A stretch of 64,000 nucleotides of DNA, taken from assembly GCA_023213315.1 (NCBI GenBank), contig JAKCPI010004357.1, positions 17,211 through 81,210 on the forward strand. Reading direction: 5' to 3'. Source of the stretch: Euborellia annulipes. Lineage: Eukaryota > Arthropoda > Insecta > Dermaptera > Anisolabididae. The stretch's first letter is position 1; each line of letters starts with the position of its first letter. Below, one piece after another: positions 44,598 through 54,892 of this stretch. The position numbers and the translations under genes were made by a program. The notes beneath the pieces are model-generated. The model had not been told where the DNA came from. It searched no databases and worked only from the letters and a program-made list of their open reading frames with translations.

Positions 44598-44634
<37 letters not shown>

Positions 44635-45276
44635 ACTCTTATGGGAGCTCAGCAAAAGGATAGGCTCTGCTAATATTCTACTCACCTTAACAACTGAAGC
44701 AGGCAGTGAAAATTTTAACAAACCTTGTCTTGAAGATGAATGTCGTTTGGTTCCAGCTGACAAGGTGAAAATAAAATAATCCGGGCAGACATAAGACTAT
44801 AAGCCTATAATTTTTTTTTAATTATCTGATTATAATTCGGTCTTCCTTTACACTTACTTTCATATATATTATATAACTTTATGACTTTTGACTTATTATC
44901 TTCTTTCTTTTTTAAATTTCGTTGAACGGTATAAAACTACTTTTATATATTTTAGTATTTTATCTATTCAGTCTAGGACTCTAATAATAAAATTTCTTTT
45001 TTTTTCTTTTATTAAAATCAATTCGTGATTTGAAAAACTAGAACATTTTTTCATTCTAATTCAACATTATCTTTTTTAAATTAAATTTATTAGGTAATTT
45101 GGCCGGGGTTTGTGTTTATAAATTGAATGCTCGATATAGAGGTTGATGGGAAGGCAACATCGTGGAGAATCAGAATAGATGGGGAGGAGGATTAATAATA
45201 ATATTGAAATTAGCTAAGGAAAAGTCCCGTTGGTAAAAAAAACATAATTTATTTAAATAAAAAAAATGTTTTCAGA
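44347..45276 (+). repeat. Module A, copy 3, with empty palindrome site
   Basis: A tandem duplicate of copy 2. At the position of the palindrome it has only an uninterrupted (TA)n tract (about 44600-44631). It has the acceptor-like TTTTTAATTTTAG at about 44511-44525. The frame is broken by TGA at the second codon, so the segment is not evidently coding. Confidence 0.88.
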
Positions 45277-45497
45277 ATCATTCTTTAATTTTCAAATCAA
45301 TTTTGCTTTCGGAGAACGATGACTATGACGTCTGGTTCTGATGGCAGTTTTATTTTTATTTCAATGTTTTTATTTAAATATTTGAAAATAAAAATTTATT
45401 TTTTTTAATCAAGCAAAACCAAGCGATGAATTTTTCTTATCTAAAACTTTTAAAGCCAAGTCGGGCTGGAATAGTTTTTACTTACTATGTATAATAA
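45277..45497. other. Spacer between module A and a MITE
   Basis: Starts after TTTTCAG (acceptor-like) with AATCATTC...; no coding frame recognised. Confidence 0.4.
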
Positions 45498-46163
45498 TTA
45501 GGGCTCGGATTTCGCCCTATTTGCCTTTTTTTAATTTATAGCTTAAAATTTAGGCCAATATGATATGTGTACGTTTCATGAAATTCTGAATCAAATAAGA
45601 GGCATTTGTTAGTGCCTATAATGCCTATTTTGGCCCATTTTGGGTTTTAGTGCCTATTTCATCTATAAATGCCTTTTTTAGTGCCTTTTTTAAGGTCAAA
45701 TAGCCAATTTCAATTTTTTACGAGCTATACATAGCCTAAATTTAAAAATTTTTGAATTATCAAGAAAATATTTCAAGGGGGGGGTAAAGGGGGTAATTAC
45801 CCCCCCCCCCGAGATTTGAAAAAAAAATACTTTTCGACAAAAAAAAAAAATTATTTTTAATGTAAAATTTTAATAATTAGTACTTAAAAATTTGATTTCT
45901 ATTTATATTCTGGCAAACAAGTACAGAATGCGCCTTTAAATTACCGAAATTAAGAAAAAATTGCGTGCTGTGCGACCAGACACACCAGATTACCAAAAAT
46001 AAGACATCAATTTTTAAATTTTTTAATATTATTTCTTAATTTCTGTCTTTTAAGTGCCTATTTATACAATAAATGCCTTTTTAAGTGCCTATTTTAATAA
46101 TTTTTAGTGCTTAGTTGCCTGCCTATTTTAAAGATTTTTAGTGCCTATAAATCCGAGCCCTAA
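45498..46163. mobile_element. TTAGGGCTCGGATTT MITE with a nested insertion
   Basis: The ends TTAGGGCTCGGATTT and AAATCCGAGCCCTAA are inverted repeats; the flanks are TAATAA-type on both sides. The interior has about a dozen TGCCTATTT / TGCCTTTTT words in both halves. At about 45776-46005 a piece of the GGATACA/GGTAATTACC element family, including an AATCTGGTGTG-type hairpin half, is inserted. Confidence 0.82.
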
Positions 46164-46628
46164 TAATAATATAATATTTTATTTTGTTTTCTCTGACCGC
46201 TGTCAATCTCTAGTAGCATCAATCAACTCGTCTGAGAAAAATATATATACAGTAGCAAATAAGTAAGGCAATATAAGGATATTAGGTTAAATAAAAATTC
46301 GTTTAAAAAAATATGACATTTAATCTCAAAATTAGATAGATATGCAGTAGTTTAAATCAAGAAAAAAGATAAGAAATGATAGAGCCAATATATTTAGTAT
46401 TTTAATAGAAATGACAAATAATCAAAATCTTTGTTCCAGGATCTCCTGACAAGGGGTTCGGCATCACGAGGAATGGAATAAATCATACTGAAAGAAATTC
46501 AGCTACATAAAATAGGTAAATCAACGTTTTTAATTTTAATAATTCACTTTAATGAATTTCTTAACGTCTTTGACTCGAGTGCCAGTGAACTCAAATAATA
46601 TCTTAAAAATAAAAAATTTTTTCATTAA

Positions 46629-47191
46629 GGCGGATTCACACCAACGAGCACAGTCATATCAGGTCACGGTCAGATCACCGTCCAGTCACGGGCAAGCGAT
46701 TCACACAGCGTGGGCAGATAGCAGGCAGTCTGTCCCTATGAATCAGTGCGAACAGATACTGCCTATCTCCATCATTCACTATCATGAGCACTTGTCTGCT
46801 ACAATGCCATTTAGAAAATTGACTCTATTAAAAATTGCTTTAATTTTAGAGAAGGAACAGAATATTAAATCGCGATCTCAAAGACGCTTTTGGCTACATG
46901 ATATAGGTAAATCAAGGAGGGAAAGAGAGTTTGTAAAACTATTTGCACATCTGGTTGACGATGAAACCAAGTTCACCAATATTTCCGCATTTCACACTGT
47001 GATTTTAGAAAAGGGCACAGTCCTGATCGCCGGGAAGGCGATCTCGCAGGCAGACCGCCGGTCTTGATCTGATTGTGCCCGTACCGTGCCCGCCAGTGAG
47101 AACACTCTCATTGAGATCCCGAGGCAGCGTTCTTGACTTGACTGTCTCTGACCGTGATATGATCTGACTGTGCCCGTTGGTGTGAATCCTG
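46629..47191 (+). mobile_element. Non-autonomous Harbinger-like element carrying a transposase fragment
   Basis: GGATTCACACCAACGAGCAC at the left is repeated inverted at the right (GTTGGTGTGAATCC), and similarity continues for tens of bases through GTCACGGTCAGA-type sequence. Inside lies a piece of HARBI1-like transposase. No clear 3-bp target duplication could be fixed at the right edge. Confidence 0.75.
46804..46995 (+). pseudogene. N-terminal fragment of a PIF/Harbinger transposase
   Basis: From the ATG at 46804 the frame reads MPFRKLTLLKIALILEKEQN, then RRFWLHDIGKSRREREFVKL and FAHLVDDETKFTN. R-R-x-W-x-H, then R...EF..L...L..DE.KF, is the typical pre-catalytic N-terminal region of HARBI1-like nucleases. 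All catalytic DDE residues are missing, because the frame then runs into the right subterminal repeat and stops at 47067. The upstream part of the 171-residue frame is the left terminal repeat and not protein. Dead remnant. Confidence 0.72.
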
Positions 47192-48944
47192 TTTCACTAT
47201 TAAAATAAATATCAATAATTAAATTTTTTCAAATTATAATTGGATATTTTTGAAGTACTATCATCATTAGAGTTTGCAAATAATTTTTTTTAAGGAAAAA
47301 ACTCGGAAAATAACTTATTTAGTTGCGATTTCTTATGTTAGAATGCCTTTTAATTATTTCGTTCGTTGACAGGAAAATATAATTACAGCATATAATTAAA
47401 ATTAGGACACAAACCTAGGATAGCCGATTCATTAATTTAATCAATACTAACTAAAAAACTGCATTTTAAAATATATTCCTTTTTTTTTTATATTTTTTCA
47501 GACTAAAAAGGGACAACTCAGGGGCTGGCAATGAAGACAAAGATGATTAGTAGATTATTTGCTGGAAGAATCATATGGAGTTCATTGTCATTGGCCGATA
47601 AAATAAGAATAGCTCAACTTAGACATGTCTTTTTCTGCAAACGTAAAAAATTTCGAAAAACGAAATCCCGCCGAGTGCTCTCATGCGGTAAAATGACGTA
47701 ATATCAAAAAAAAGAAAAAAACACCCCGGGGTATTGAACCACTCTTTCTAAAACTATATTTAGATTTAATGTAGCTTTTATGGTCAAGTCGCTATGCGTT
47801 GCACAAGTAGGGCTATTTTTCGATATTTTTTTGCCTAAAAAATGAGGTTTTTCGAGAAAAAAACTAATTTTGGAGTTAATTACTCGGGATTTTTTTATTT
47901 ATTCTATTAGAGGTTTCCTTTCTGCACCAAATGACATCCCATTTCGTCTGATCCGATTAGCCGTTCGTAATCTACAGGGGTTTAAAATTTCAAATTAGAA
48001 TTTGCCGCAGCGCGGTAAAATAAAATGATAGGAAAAAATAAATGGTGAAATCTTTAGCTGAAAACTCATTCTTTCTAACCGTATATTCCCCATAATTATA
48101 CCTCTTAAGACAGATGAGTTATTCAAGCCGATAAACTTTTCGTGCATACCCCTCTAACATGATTTGTAAGACGTTGTCACGTCAAAACTCTCCACTGCAA
48201 TCCTAATAATAATAAGAAATGTTCATTTAATTCAGGGTGGCTCTATGAAGTCAGGAATTTATTTTACTTATTTAAGAGTAGAAATTTTCTTTTTGAAACT
48301 TGTTCACCCTTCCCCGGATACACCCTTACGTCACTTATTTTACCTTTCTTTGCACCTGGGGCTTTTTCAAGAAAATTATTTATAAATAAATCATTTGTCA
48401 ATTAGAAAATGTTTAATTAAATCATTGGCTCACATTTTAAAAATTATAGTTGGAGCAATTTTTGAAAATTTTTTTAGAGAAAATAATTAATTTTCTTGAT
48501 AAGATCCCATTCCATTAAATTTTAAAAAATATATAATATTTAGATTATAATGTTTTATTAATTACAAGTTGAGCTAATGATGAATAATTGAAATTTCTTC
48601 TCTCACTTTACTCTTTCTTTCAATTGTATTTATTAATTAGTAATTTGGGAATCAGGAATTTATTTTTGTATTGACTTTAGCTATTTAAAAATTAACATCA
48701 CTTTTATTAATTTAGGCTACATAAGCTGAGAATTTAAAAAAAAATTATTCATTATCTACAAAACCTCACTTTTCTTCATTCCTTGTCAATTAAATGCCGC
48801 GAGGGATGGATGGGGCAAATAACTTAAATATCCTACTCATCTATTCTTTTCAATTTTCCATATTATCATTTAAATGTTTCCCCCTCTCTCTTTTTTGATT
48901 CGGCTTCCACCAGTTAGTATTTTTGATCGGGCGTCTTGCTTATT
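47192..48944. other. Intergenic sequence with splice-like and tRNA-like fragments
   Basis: An acceptor-like TTTTTATATTTTTTCAG ends at 47502. At 47725-47835 the minus strand has a B-box-like GTGGTTCAATACCCCGGGG and a possible A box about 75 nt upstream, likely a SINE relic. Around 48610-48910 sequence related to 49190-49420 and 56370-56580 (AATTAAAT..CGAGGG.TGGA...GGGCAAAT) points to further old duplications of the module B neighbourhood. No coding region supported. Confidence 0.4.
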
Positions 48945-49195
48945 TACTTTCTCTTACCTATACATATATCTTGTTAATATATATAGAGTAAATATAGGAT
49001 TCAAGTCAAAAATTCGATGTGGAAATTTTGACGGATATACAATATAAGGTCCCCTGATTCCAAAAAAGTGGTTTTCGCGACATGGTCTGTCTGTCTGTGT
49101 CCCACCTAGAAAGTGAAAATAAGCTTTTGATCAAAATCAGCCAAGTACTTTACTGATGTACTTTTTCAGTTTTTTTAGATTTTCTCCTAATTCGA
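48945..49195 (+). repeat. Family A fragment, 5' part
   Basis: Starts TTACTTTCTCTTACCTATAC, then AAAATTCGATGTGGAAATTT, GTCTGTCTGTCTGTG and ACTTTACTGATGTACTTTTT. It gives the left end of the family. Confidence 0.7.
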
Positions 49196-50074
49196 AAATT
49201 AGCCATTGAATCAATTAAATTATATAAAATTCTTTATCATCTATATAAGAGAATACCATTGTTTTATGATAAACAGAGAATTTTAACCAAATTTCTTAAA
49301 AAAATCTATAAACCTCTCACCCCATGTCAATTAATACCTTATTAAATAGGTCTAGAAGGATGGAGGGGCAAATTACTTGAATCTCTACTCATCTTTTCTT
49401 TTCTATTTTCCATAAAAATCACTCGATTTTTTTTTAAATAGAAAGATTTATTAAATTAAAAAAAAAAATCTTCAATTATTGTTCAATAATTTTACAAATT
49501 ATCAAAAAGAAACAACCCCTTAAGAAAAATGGACAAAATGAATTATTATATCTTTCAAAAAAACAACTCAATCACGTAATTAAAAAATATTTTTTTTAAT
49601 AGTCCATTATCCATATGAATCGCGGTAAAAATTCTAATTTAAATTATATTATTTCAAGGAAAGCAAAATTTCCGATTCAACAACACCACGAAAAATAAAT
49701 AATTGGGAGGTCCTTATTTAAAGAGGTCAAAAATTTTTTTATCATTTTAATAGTAGGTACCCCTTTTCCATTGCATTAAAAAATAATGTCTGAAAAATTT
49801 GAACTCATGTGCAAAACAGGAACACGGACGGGCCCATCGCCTGTGAAGTTTGAGAATTTTCAAAATTTTCTTAAAACTAAATTCCCTTTGATTTCCTCCA
49901 CAAGGGACTAAATTAATTTTACGTTCCAATTAAACTAGAAATTTACTATTTAGAATCTTTTATTGATAAAAATTATCTTAAAGAATTAAACTAATAAAAA
50001 AAGATAGATTTTTAATAACCTTCCTCAATTTTAATTATGTTTAAAGCATCTGAATGTTTAAATTCATTCTCGTT
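49196..50074. other. AT-rich spacer
   Basis: Related to parts of 48610-48900 and 56370-56580. The minus-strand frames at 49747-49929 and 50041-50244 have no supporting features. Confidence 0.4.
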
Positions 50075-50079
50075 CTTGG

Positions 50080-50235
50080 GCCATAGCACAGTGGTAGACT
50101 ATCCCCCTCTTGCGCTAGGGGTTTAAATAATATCCCGTGGGCTAATTGGGATAGAATAATGACATGTGCCTTGAATTCGAATTCTAAAGCGAGATAGATT
50201 AAATTGTGCCATCTGTCAAAGTTCCTCAGCATAAA
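50080..50235 (+). repeat. tRNA-like SINE fragment
   Basis: GGGCCATAGCACAGTGGTAGA (A-box-like, 50089-50109) and GGGGTTTAAATAATATCCCG further on (B-box-like). Not a foldable tRNA gene. Different 3' part from the SINE at 59958. Confidence 0.45.
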
Positions 50236-50829
50236 TCTGTTCATATTTTTAATTTCTTAATTATTTGTCATCATCGATTATATACGGTAAAATTATATTT
50301 AACAAATGTGTGAGTATGTTTAGTCAAATCCGAATTCAGGTATTGAACATTAATATTTTATTTAAATGAATAGATCTCGAAAATTATATTTAAATAAAAT
50401 GAAATACAGGGTGTCGGATCAAAAGAAATTTCAATTACTCGATTTTCTATTTTACAGAATTTAACTGTTTAAAGATATTGCATCCTCCTTAGCTATTTAT
50501 TCAACAAGGGATGATTTTAAGGGTGTATGGCCTTTTTAAGTCTTTTAAAAATAATTTAAATTTAATATTCGTGCGACACGGAGTAAAATTTTCCAATTTG
50601 GCCACGTTTTCAGTTCATATTAGAAAATAATTCCATTGTTATCATTTATCGTTCATATAATTTTAAGATTTGAGCTTGAAGGGACCGGGAAAAAAATTGA
50701 AATTGAAATTTTAACCATGAAAATTATTTTTTATTAGAATTTTAAGATTGGAGAGCAAAGGACCTTTTTAAGGGGATTTGAATAAAATATTCCTATCTAT
50801 TGTAGTTAAAAAGAATATTTTGAAAAAGG
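50236..50829. other. AT-rich spacer before module B
   Basis: No gene recognised. Confidence 0.45.
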
Positions 50830-50930
50830 ATTAAGGTATAAATAAAACAATTATTTAATAAAATAATCTTTATTGAATATTTAAAATATGGTAATACATG
50901 AAGATATTAATAAATATTTCTTTGTTTCAG

Positions 50931-51096
50931 AAGAAGGAGCTTTTAGGAAAAAATCTATGCGAGTCTTCCTTATGATCAAAGAAACAGCACACAGTCAAAT
51001 TTTTTTTTTTTAATTGTGAACTGATCTGCATCTCTACTATTGCGATGATATTAGTGAGAATAAAACGTCACACACACCACATCCTGCTCTTAAAAG
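50931..51096 (+). ncRNA. Candidate exon A1 (166 nt)
   Basis: Acceptor TTTCTTTGTTTCAG ends at 50930; the donor is AAAAG/GTATTT at 51096/51097. All frames contain stops. Homologous to 52516-52747 and 57252-57502; lengths differ by large indels, arguing against coding function. Confidence 0.45.
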
Positions 51097-51196
51097 GTAT
51101 TTATTATTTGTATATTTCACTTTTATAAGGGTTAACATTTTATTTTTATATTTTTTTGTTAATTCTCTTCCTCCTTGTTAACACATACACTCACAC

Positions 51197-51454
51197 CAAG
51201 GGTGGATACAAGGGGGGGGGGGGGGTAAAGGGGGTAATTACCCCCTGAGATTTGAAAAAAATACTTTTTTCGAAAAAAAAAAAATGTATTTTTAATGTAA
51301 AATTTTAAAAATTAATACTTAAAAATTTGATTTGTATTTATATTCTGGCAAACAAGTACAAAATGCGCCTTTAAATTACCGAAATTAAAAAAATGTGTGC
51401 TGTGCGACGGGGGGGGGGGAGTCTCCCCGAGAAACACCTCTGGATCCGCCACTG
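51197..51454. mobile_element. hAT MITE with perfect 8-bp target duplication, inside module B1
   Basis: Ends CAAGGGTGGATACA and TGGATCCGCCACTG; flanked by ACTCACAC at 51189-51196 and 51455-51462. Internal GGGTAATTACCCCC dyad next to a G-run. Part of its right side resembles the GTGTGCTGTGCGAC hairpin family. Relatives at 17724, 22401 and 45776. Confidence 0.88.
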
Positions 51455-51523
51455 ACTCACACACACAAACATACGAGTCATATTTAGTAAGAAAAAAGTA
51501 ATAATAATTTTTATCTTTTACAG

Positions 51524-51616
51524 GTGGTTATTGCTAAAGGTCGACTTCTCACTTCACTTCCTTGTCTTTTGAGCATCAACATCTTGGCGCCCCTCGAGGC
51601 TTTCTCTCTACCCTGG
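51524..51616 (+). ncRNA. Candidate exon B1 (93 nt)
   Basis: Acceptor TTTATCTTTTACAG ends at 51523; the donor CTGG/GTAAGT is a full consensus. One frame is open (31 codons), but the homologous exons of copies 2 and 3 have lengths 102 and 95 and carry in-frame stops, so protein coding is not conserved. Confidence 0.45.
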
Positions 51617-51667
51617 GTAAGTCTTGACAATCAAATTTTCACAATTTCATTTTCCTGGGAAAGGTAA

Positions 51668-51740
51668 TTCTTTAGTGTTGCGCTTCATAGGAAAGATAGG
51701 ATGCCATGATAACAAAATATAAATAAATATAAATCTTTAT
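51668..51740 (+). repeat. Family A fragment
   Basis: GCGCTTCATAGGAAAGATAG and ATGCCATGATAACAAAATAT correspond to the 3' part of family A (compare 3490-3545). Confidence 0.6.
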
Positions 51741-51744
51741 CTAA

Positions 51745-52245
51745 TATCGACACAAAAAATCTGGTGTAACAAGCACAGTTCACAACTTTATCTAACCAAG
51801 GGTAAGAGAAAGTTGTGTTCTGTGCGACAGGTGGCGTAGCGAGCTTGACTCGCGCCCGGGGCACAATACCTTTTTAGCGCCCCCCCCCATTCGAAAACCA
51901 TATAAATATTATACAGGGGAGTATATAGAAATTTTTCTACTAACTCAAAAATTTTCCTGCCTGTAGAAAATTTTTTTGCCCTGCCTTTAAAATCATTTTA
52001 CCTTTTTTTTAGGGAGGCTAAATTTTGCGGAATTTTTCCCCCTCCTGCGGAAAAATTTTATTTTTTGTGGAACCAAATTTTCCCGTCACATGGAAAATTT
52101 TTTATCCGAACATTAAAATTATTTTTTGTTTTGCGCACCATTTGGCGCCCCTTTATGAGTAGCGCCCGGAGTATAATGACCCCCTTGCCCCCCCCCCGTC
52201 GCTACGCCACTGCTGTGCGACCAGTAACACCAGATTTTTATTTCT
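51745..52245. repeat. AATCTGGTGTGAC hairpin split by a hAT MITE
   Basis: The left part (CGACACAAAAAATCTGGTGT ... GTTGTGTTCTGTGCGA, to 51827) and right part (CCAGTAACACCAGATTTTTA, 52221-52240) form one hairpin once the 385-bp MITE and one duplication copy are removed. Confidence 0.85.
51828..52212. mobile_element. CAGTGGCGTAGCGA hAT MITE with perfect 8-bp target duplication
   Basis: Ends CAGGTGGCGTAGCGAG and GTCGCTACGCCACTG; flanked by CTGTGCGA at 51820-51827 and 52213-52220. It is in the opposite orientation to 25197. In the middle, from about 51933, a CAGGGGAGTATATAG-type piece is inserted with GGAAAATTTTT blocks. The 71-residue frame at 52065-52280 is not a gene. Confidence 0.92.
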
Positions 52246-52515
52246 TATTAAAATTAAATTATGTGATTTCTATTAGATAAAATTGAATTTTTTATTTTTA
52301 TTTAATACCACTAGCCCAAATAACACTTTCATAAGATGAGTCAAATAATTATTCTGCAAATATAAATATTCCAATATTAGGATTAGAATTAAAAAGAATA
52401 TTTGTGAAAGGATTAAGGGATAAATAAAACAATGATTTAATTTAAAATAATCTTTATTGAATATTTGATGATTGAATAGGATAAAAAATAATAGCTAAAT
52501 ATTTCTTTGTTTCAG

Positions 52516-52747
52516 AAGAGAGACCTTAGAAAAAAACATCCATGTTCGTCATCATTATTCATCAAATAAACAGCACATACGCAATTGCAATGCTTTTAAA
52601 AAAGTAAGCAAAGCAACAAGTCTTTTAGTTGAATTCATCTCGAGGAAGGAGCCATCTCGGTGCAATAATCATCTCTTCTATTGCGATTCTATTAGCGAGA
52701 ATAAAAGGACACACACCCCTCACCCCTCATCTCACTCCAATTATAAG
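52516..52747 (+). ncRNA. Candidate exon A2 (232 nt)
   Basis: Acceptor TTTCTTTGTTTCAG ends at 52515; donor ATAAG/GTATTT at 52748. Contains TATTGCGATTCTATTAGCGA, kept in A4 and partly in A1. No long open frame. Confidence 0.45.
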
Positions 52748-53049
52748 GTATTTATATTTTGCATATTTCATTTTCATAAAGGGTTAACATTTTATTTTTC
52801 TATTTTCTTTCTTAACATATTTTTATAAAATTATCCTTTTTTTAATGATGAAACCAGAGGGTGAAAAGGGGCGTACATTAGGGTTGATAAGGGGTGTACA
52901 TTAGGTTAACAGAGGGTGGTAAGGTGTTACGTTTTCCATTCTAATTAAAATATTATCAATTTTATTTTATTTTTTGTAAACTCTCTCTTTCTACAAACAA
53001 ACACACGGACCATATTTAATAAGAAAAAATAATTTTTTATTTTTTACAG

Positions 53050-53151
53050 GAGTGTCTATTGCTAGAGGCTAGAGGTCGACTTCTCCCTTCATCATCGTCC
53101 TTCTCGCTCAACCCACCCCATCTCAGCCCACTTCGAGCATAGGTGCAATAG
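53050..53151 (+). ncRNA. Candidate exon B2 (102 nt)
   Basis: Acceptor TTTTTTATTTTTTACAG ends at 53049; donor ATAG/GTGAGT. Shares GTCTATTGCTAGAGG, GTCGACTTCTCCCTTCATCA and CCATCTCAG with B3, with a 7-nt duplication (GCTAGAG) near its start. Confidence 0.45.
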
Positions 53152-53391
53152 GTGAGTTCTGACAATCAATTTTTTTCAATTTATAATTTAATATCACAAA
53201 TAATAATTTTATTTTCCTGGGATTCTCTCTATTTTAATATCTCGAGTATAACAACCCCCTCATTTTATAATATTTGATTATCATTTAAATCTATAAGTCT
53301 CCATCTCTCTCTTTTTTGATTCGGCTCCCAACAGTTTTTTTTTTTTTCAAAACTTTTTACTTTAGTAAAAGATCAATTTTCTCAACTAAAG

Positions 53392-53629
53392 CAGCTTTTT
53401 CCAAACTGTGAGGCGCGCCTCCCTACGGAGGCGCGGACTAATTTGAGGGGAGGCGAGAATATTGGCCACATCGAGCAATTTTCTAAATGACTGCAAAAGT
53501 TTTATAATTTAATAAATTTTTTAGAAATAAAAATTTTTGTTTGTATTATTTTATAAAATGAAAGGGGAGGCGTCATACGATTAAATATTTTTAGGGGAGG
53601 CGTGGTAACATAAAGTTTGGAAACCACTG
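53392..53629. mobile_element. CAGTGGTTTCCAAACT-type hAT MITE
   Basis: Left CAGCTTTTTCCAAACTGTGA and right AAAGTTTGGAAACCACTG. Flanks AACTAAAG and GCCTAAAG (6 of 8). Same insertion as in copy 1 at 17928, so it predates the duplication. Confidence 0.8.
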
Positions 53630-54081
53630 GCCTAAAGTAAGACTCATTCTAGAAAATTATACTCTGTGTAAAACCCAAAGGCGGATCCAGGAAAGTTTTT
53701 CAGGGTTTTAATTTTTTTCTGACTAGACGCGAAGCTCGCCGAAGGCGATAGCATTGTTAATTATTTTATTTATTAGGATTGGATAAGGGGTTGAAAAATT
53801 GAAAAAAAAAAAATGTTTTTTAAATTTATTTTAGCTAAATCGAAGCCAAATAAATAGAAAACATTCAAAAAATAGCGTTGATTATTATTTTGATTAGGGG
53901 GGATGAAGGGTTGATTATTTAAGAAAGGCCTTGGAATATTCCAAATCACTTGTTGACATTCTTTTCCAGTTCTAAATATAGTTAGATTAGAGCAAACGGT
54001 ATTTTTTTACTTTTAATAAAAAGGGAATTGTTATTTTCATCTGTTTTATTCCAAAACAAACGAGAGAGACGAATTTCTCGT

Positions 54082-54223
54082 TCAGTCGAGTCGAGAGCGT
54101 TGCCGGGCTGCAGGCGCTGCTCTTTTTTTGTGTTTAAAGTGAATCAAAGTGAATAATTAATATAATGTAACCCACCCTGACCACCCCGTCAGCCAACACA
54201 CCCTCTTGAGAGTCTTATTAAAG
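54082..54223 (+). promoter_or_regulatory. Candidate promoter and non-coding first exon, copy 2
   Basis: TTCAGTCGAG initiator (A at 54084), 140 nt without ATG, and a donor-like AAAG/GTAATT at 54223/54224. Retained from copy 1 with few changes. Here it lies upstream of exon B3 (acceptor at 55877) on the same strand and could supply its first exon (inference). Confidence 0.45.
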
Positions 54224-54384
54224 GTAATTATTATGCATTTTATCGTTGAAAAAAAAAATGATAGAAACAAATAATTTGACTGCGAAAAACGATTCTTGTG
54301 ATTTCACTAAGGGGAGAGGGAGAATATAAGCTGTTGAAAGGGGAGGGGGAGTGTAGGTGTATTTGAAAAAAAAATTAGTTATTT

Positions 54385-54590
54385 ATTTATTTATTTTTTT
54401 TAAACACGCTTTTTTCCCATTCACACTCACATGCATACAGTCTTGCTTTCCGGCAACTCAGGCCACATAAGAGTTTATACGATAACCGTTATTAATTAAT
54501 AATATACGTAATGGGGGTCCAGGCATTTCAATTTAAGCCATTTGGTATCCATTTCGGACTGCCAGGGCTCCGAGCCTGAGGGCATTTTTT
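54385..54590 (-). repeat. tRNA-derived SINE, reverse orientation
   Basis: CATTCACACTCACATGCATA, CCGGCAACTCAGGCCACATA, AGGCATTTCAATTTAAGCCA and, as the B-box side, GGCTCCGAGCC. The A box is lost. Confidence 0.7.
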
Positions 54591-54892
54591 TAATCTTTTC
54601 TTAAGTCACCATTATTTCTATTATATTCTTTCTATATGGCCTATATTTTTGTTAATCAAATTTCTTTAATATACTTTTACACAGGGGTAGATTAAGGGTT
54701 GAAAATTAAAATAAAATAAAAATTAAAATAATTATTTATAAATGTATTCAAATTATTTTGCGAGGAATTTCGAGGTGAAGGCTCTCATTTCCTTAAGAGG
54801 GGGGGGGGGGAGGCATTAACCAAGGGGTTAATGCCCCATCCCCTATAATGCATCAAAGATATTAATGTTTTTTAATACTTTTACTAAAAAAT

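Larger units (their letters stand above)
50831..52375 (+). repeat. Module B, copy 1
   Basis: Starts with GATTAAGGTATAAATAAAAC and AATAATCTTTATTGAATATT, followed by exon-like A1 (50931-51096), an intron with a nested MITE, and exon-like B1 (51524-51616). The same order recurs at 52409 and, in separated parts, at 54893 and 57146. Confidence 0.85.
52409..53345 (+). repeat. Module B, copy 2
   Basis: Starts AAGGGATAAATAAAACAATG, then exon A2, a 302-nt intron, exon B2 and a downstream segment with TTTTCCTGGGATTCTCTCTA and ATCTCGAGTATAACAACCCC, shared with copy 3 (56035-56090). Confidence 0.88.
53384..54890 (+). repeat. Segmental duplication, copy 2 (partner 17921-19345)
   Basis: It occupies the place where exon A of module B copy 3 would be expected. 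It begins with a CAGTGGTTTCCAAACT MITE (53392-53629), includes the promoter-like segment, a reverse SINE (54385-54590) that is mostly deleted in copy 1, and ends at GCATCAAAGATATTAATG and TTTTACTAAAAAATAA, where module B sequence resumes. Confidence 0.85.

Noticed and set aside
46552..46803. N-terminal half of the 171-codon frame
   Set aside because: It is translated terminal inverted repeat and flanking DNA; only 46804 onward resembles transposase.
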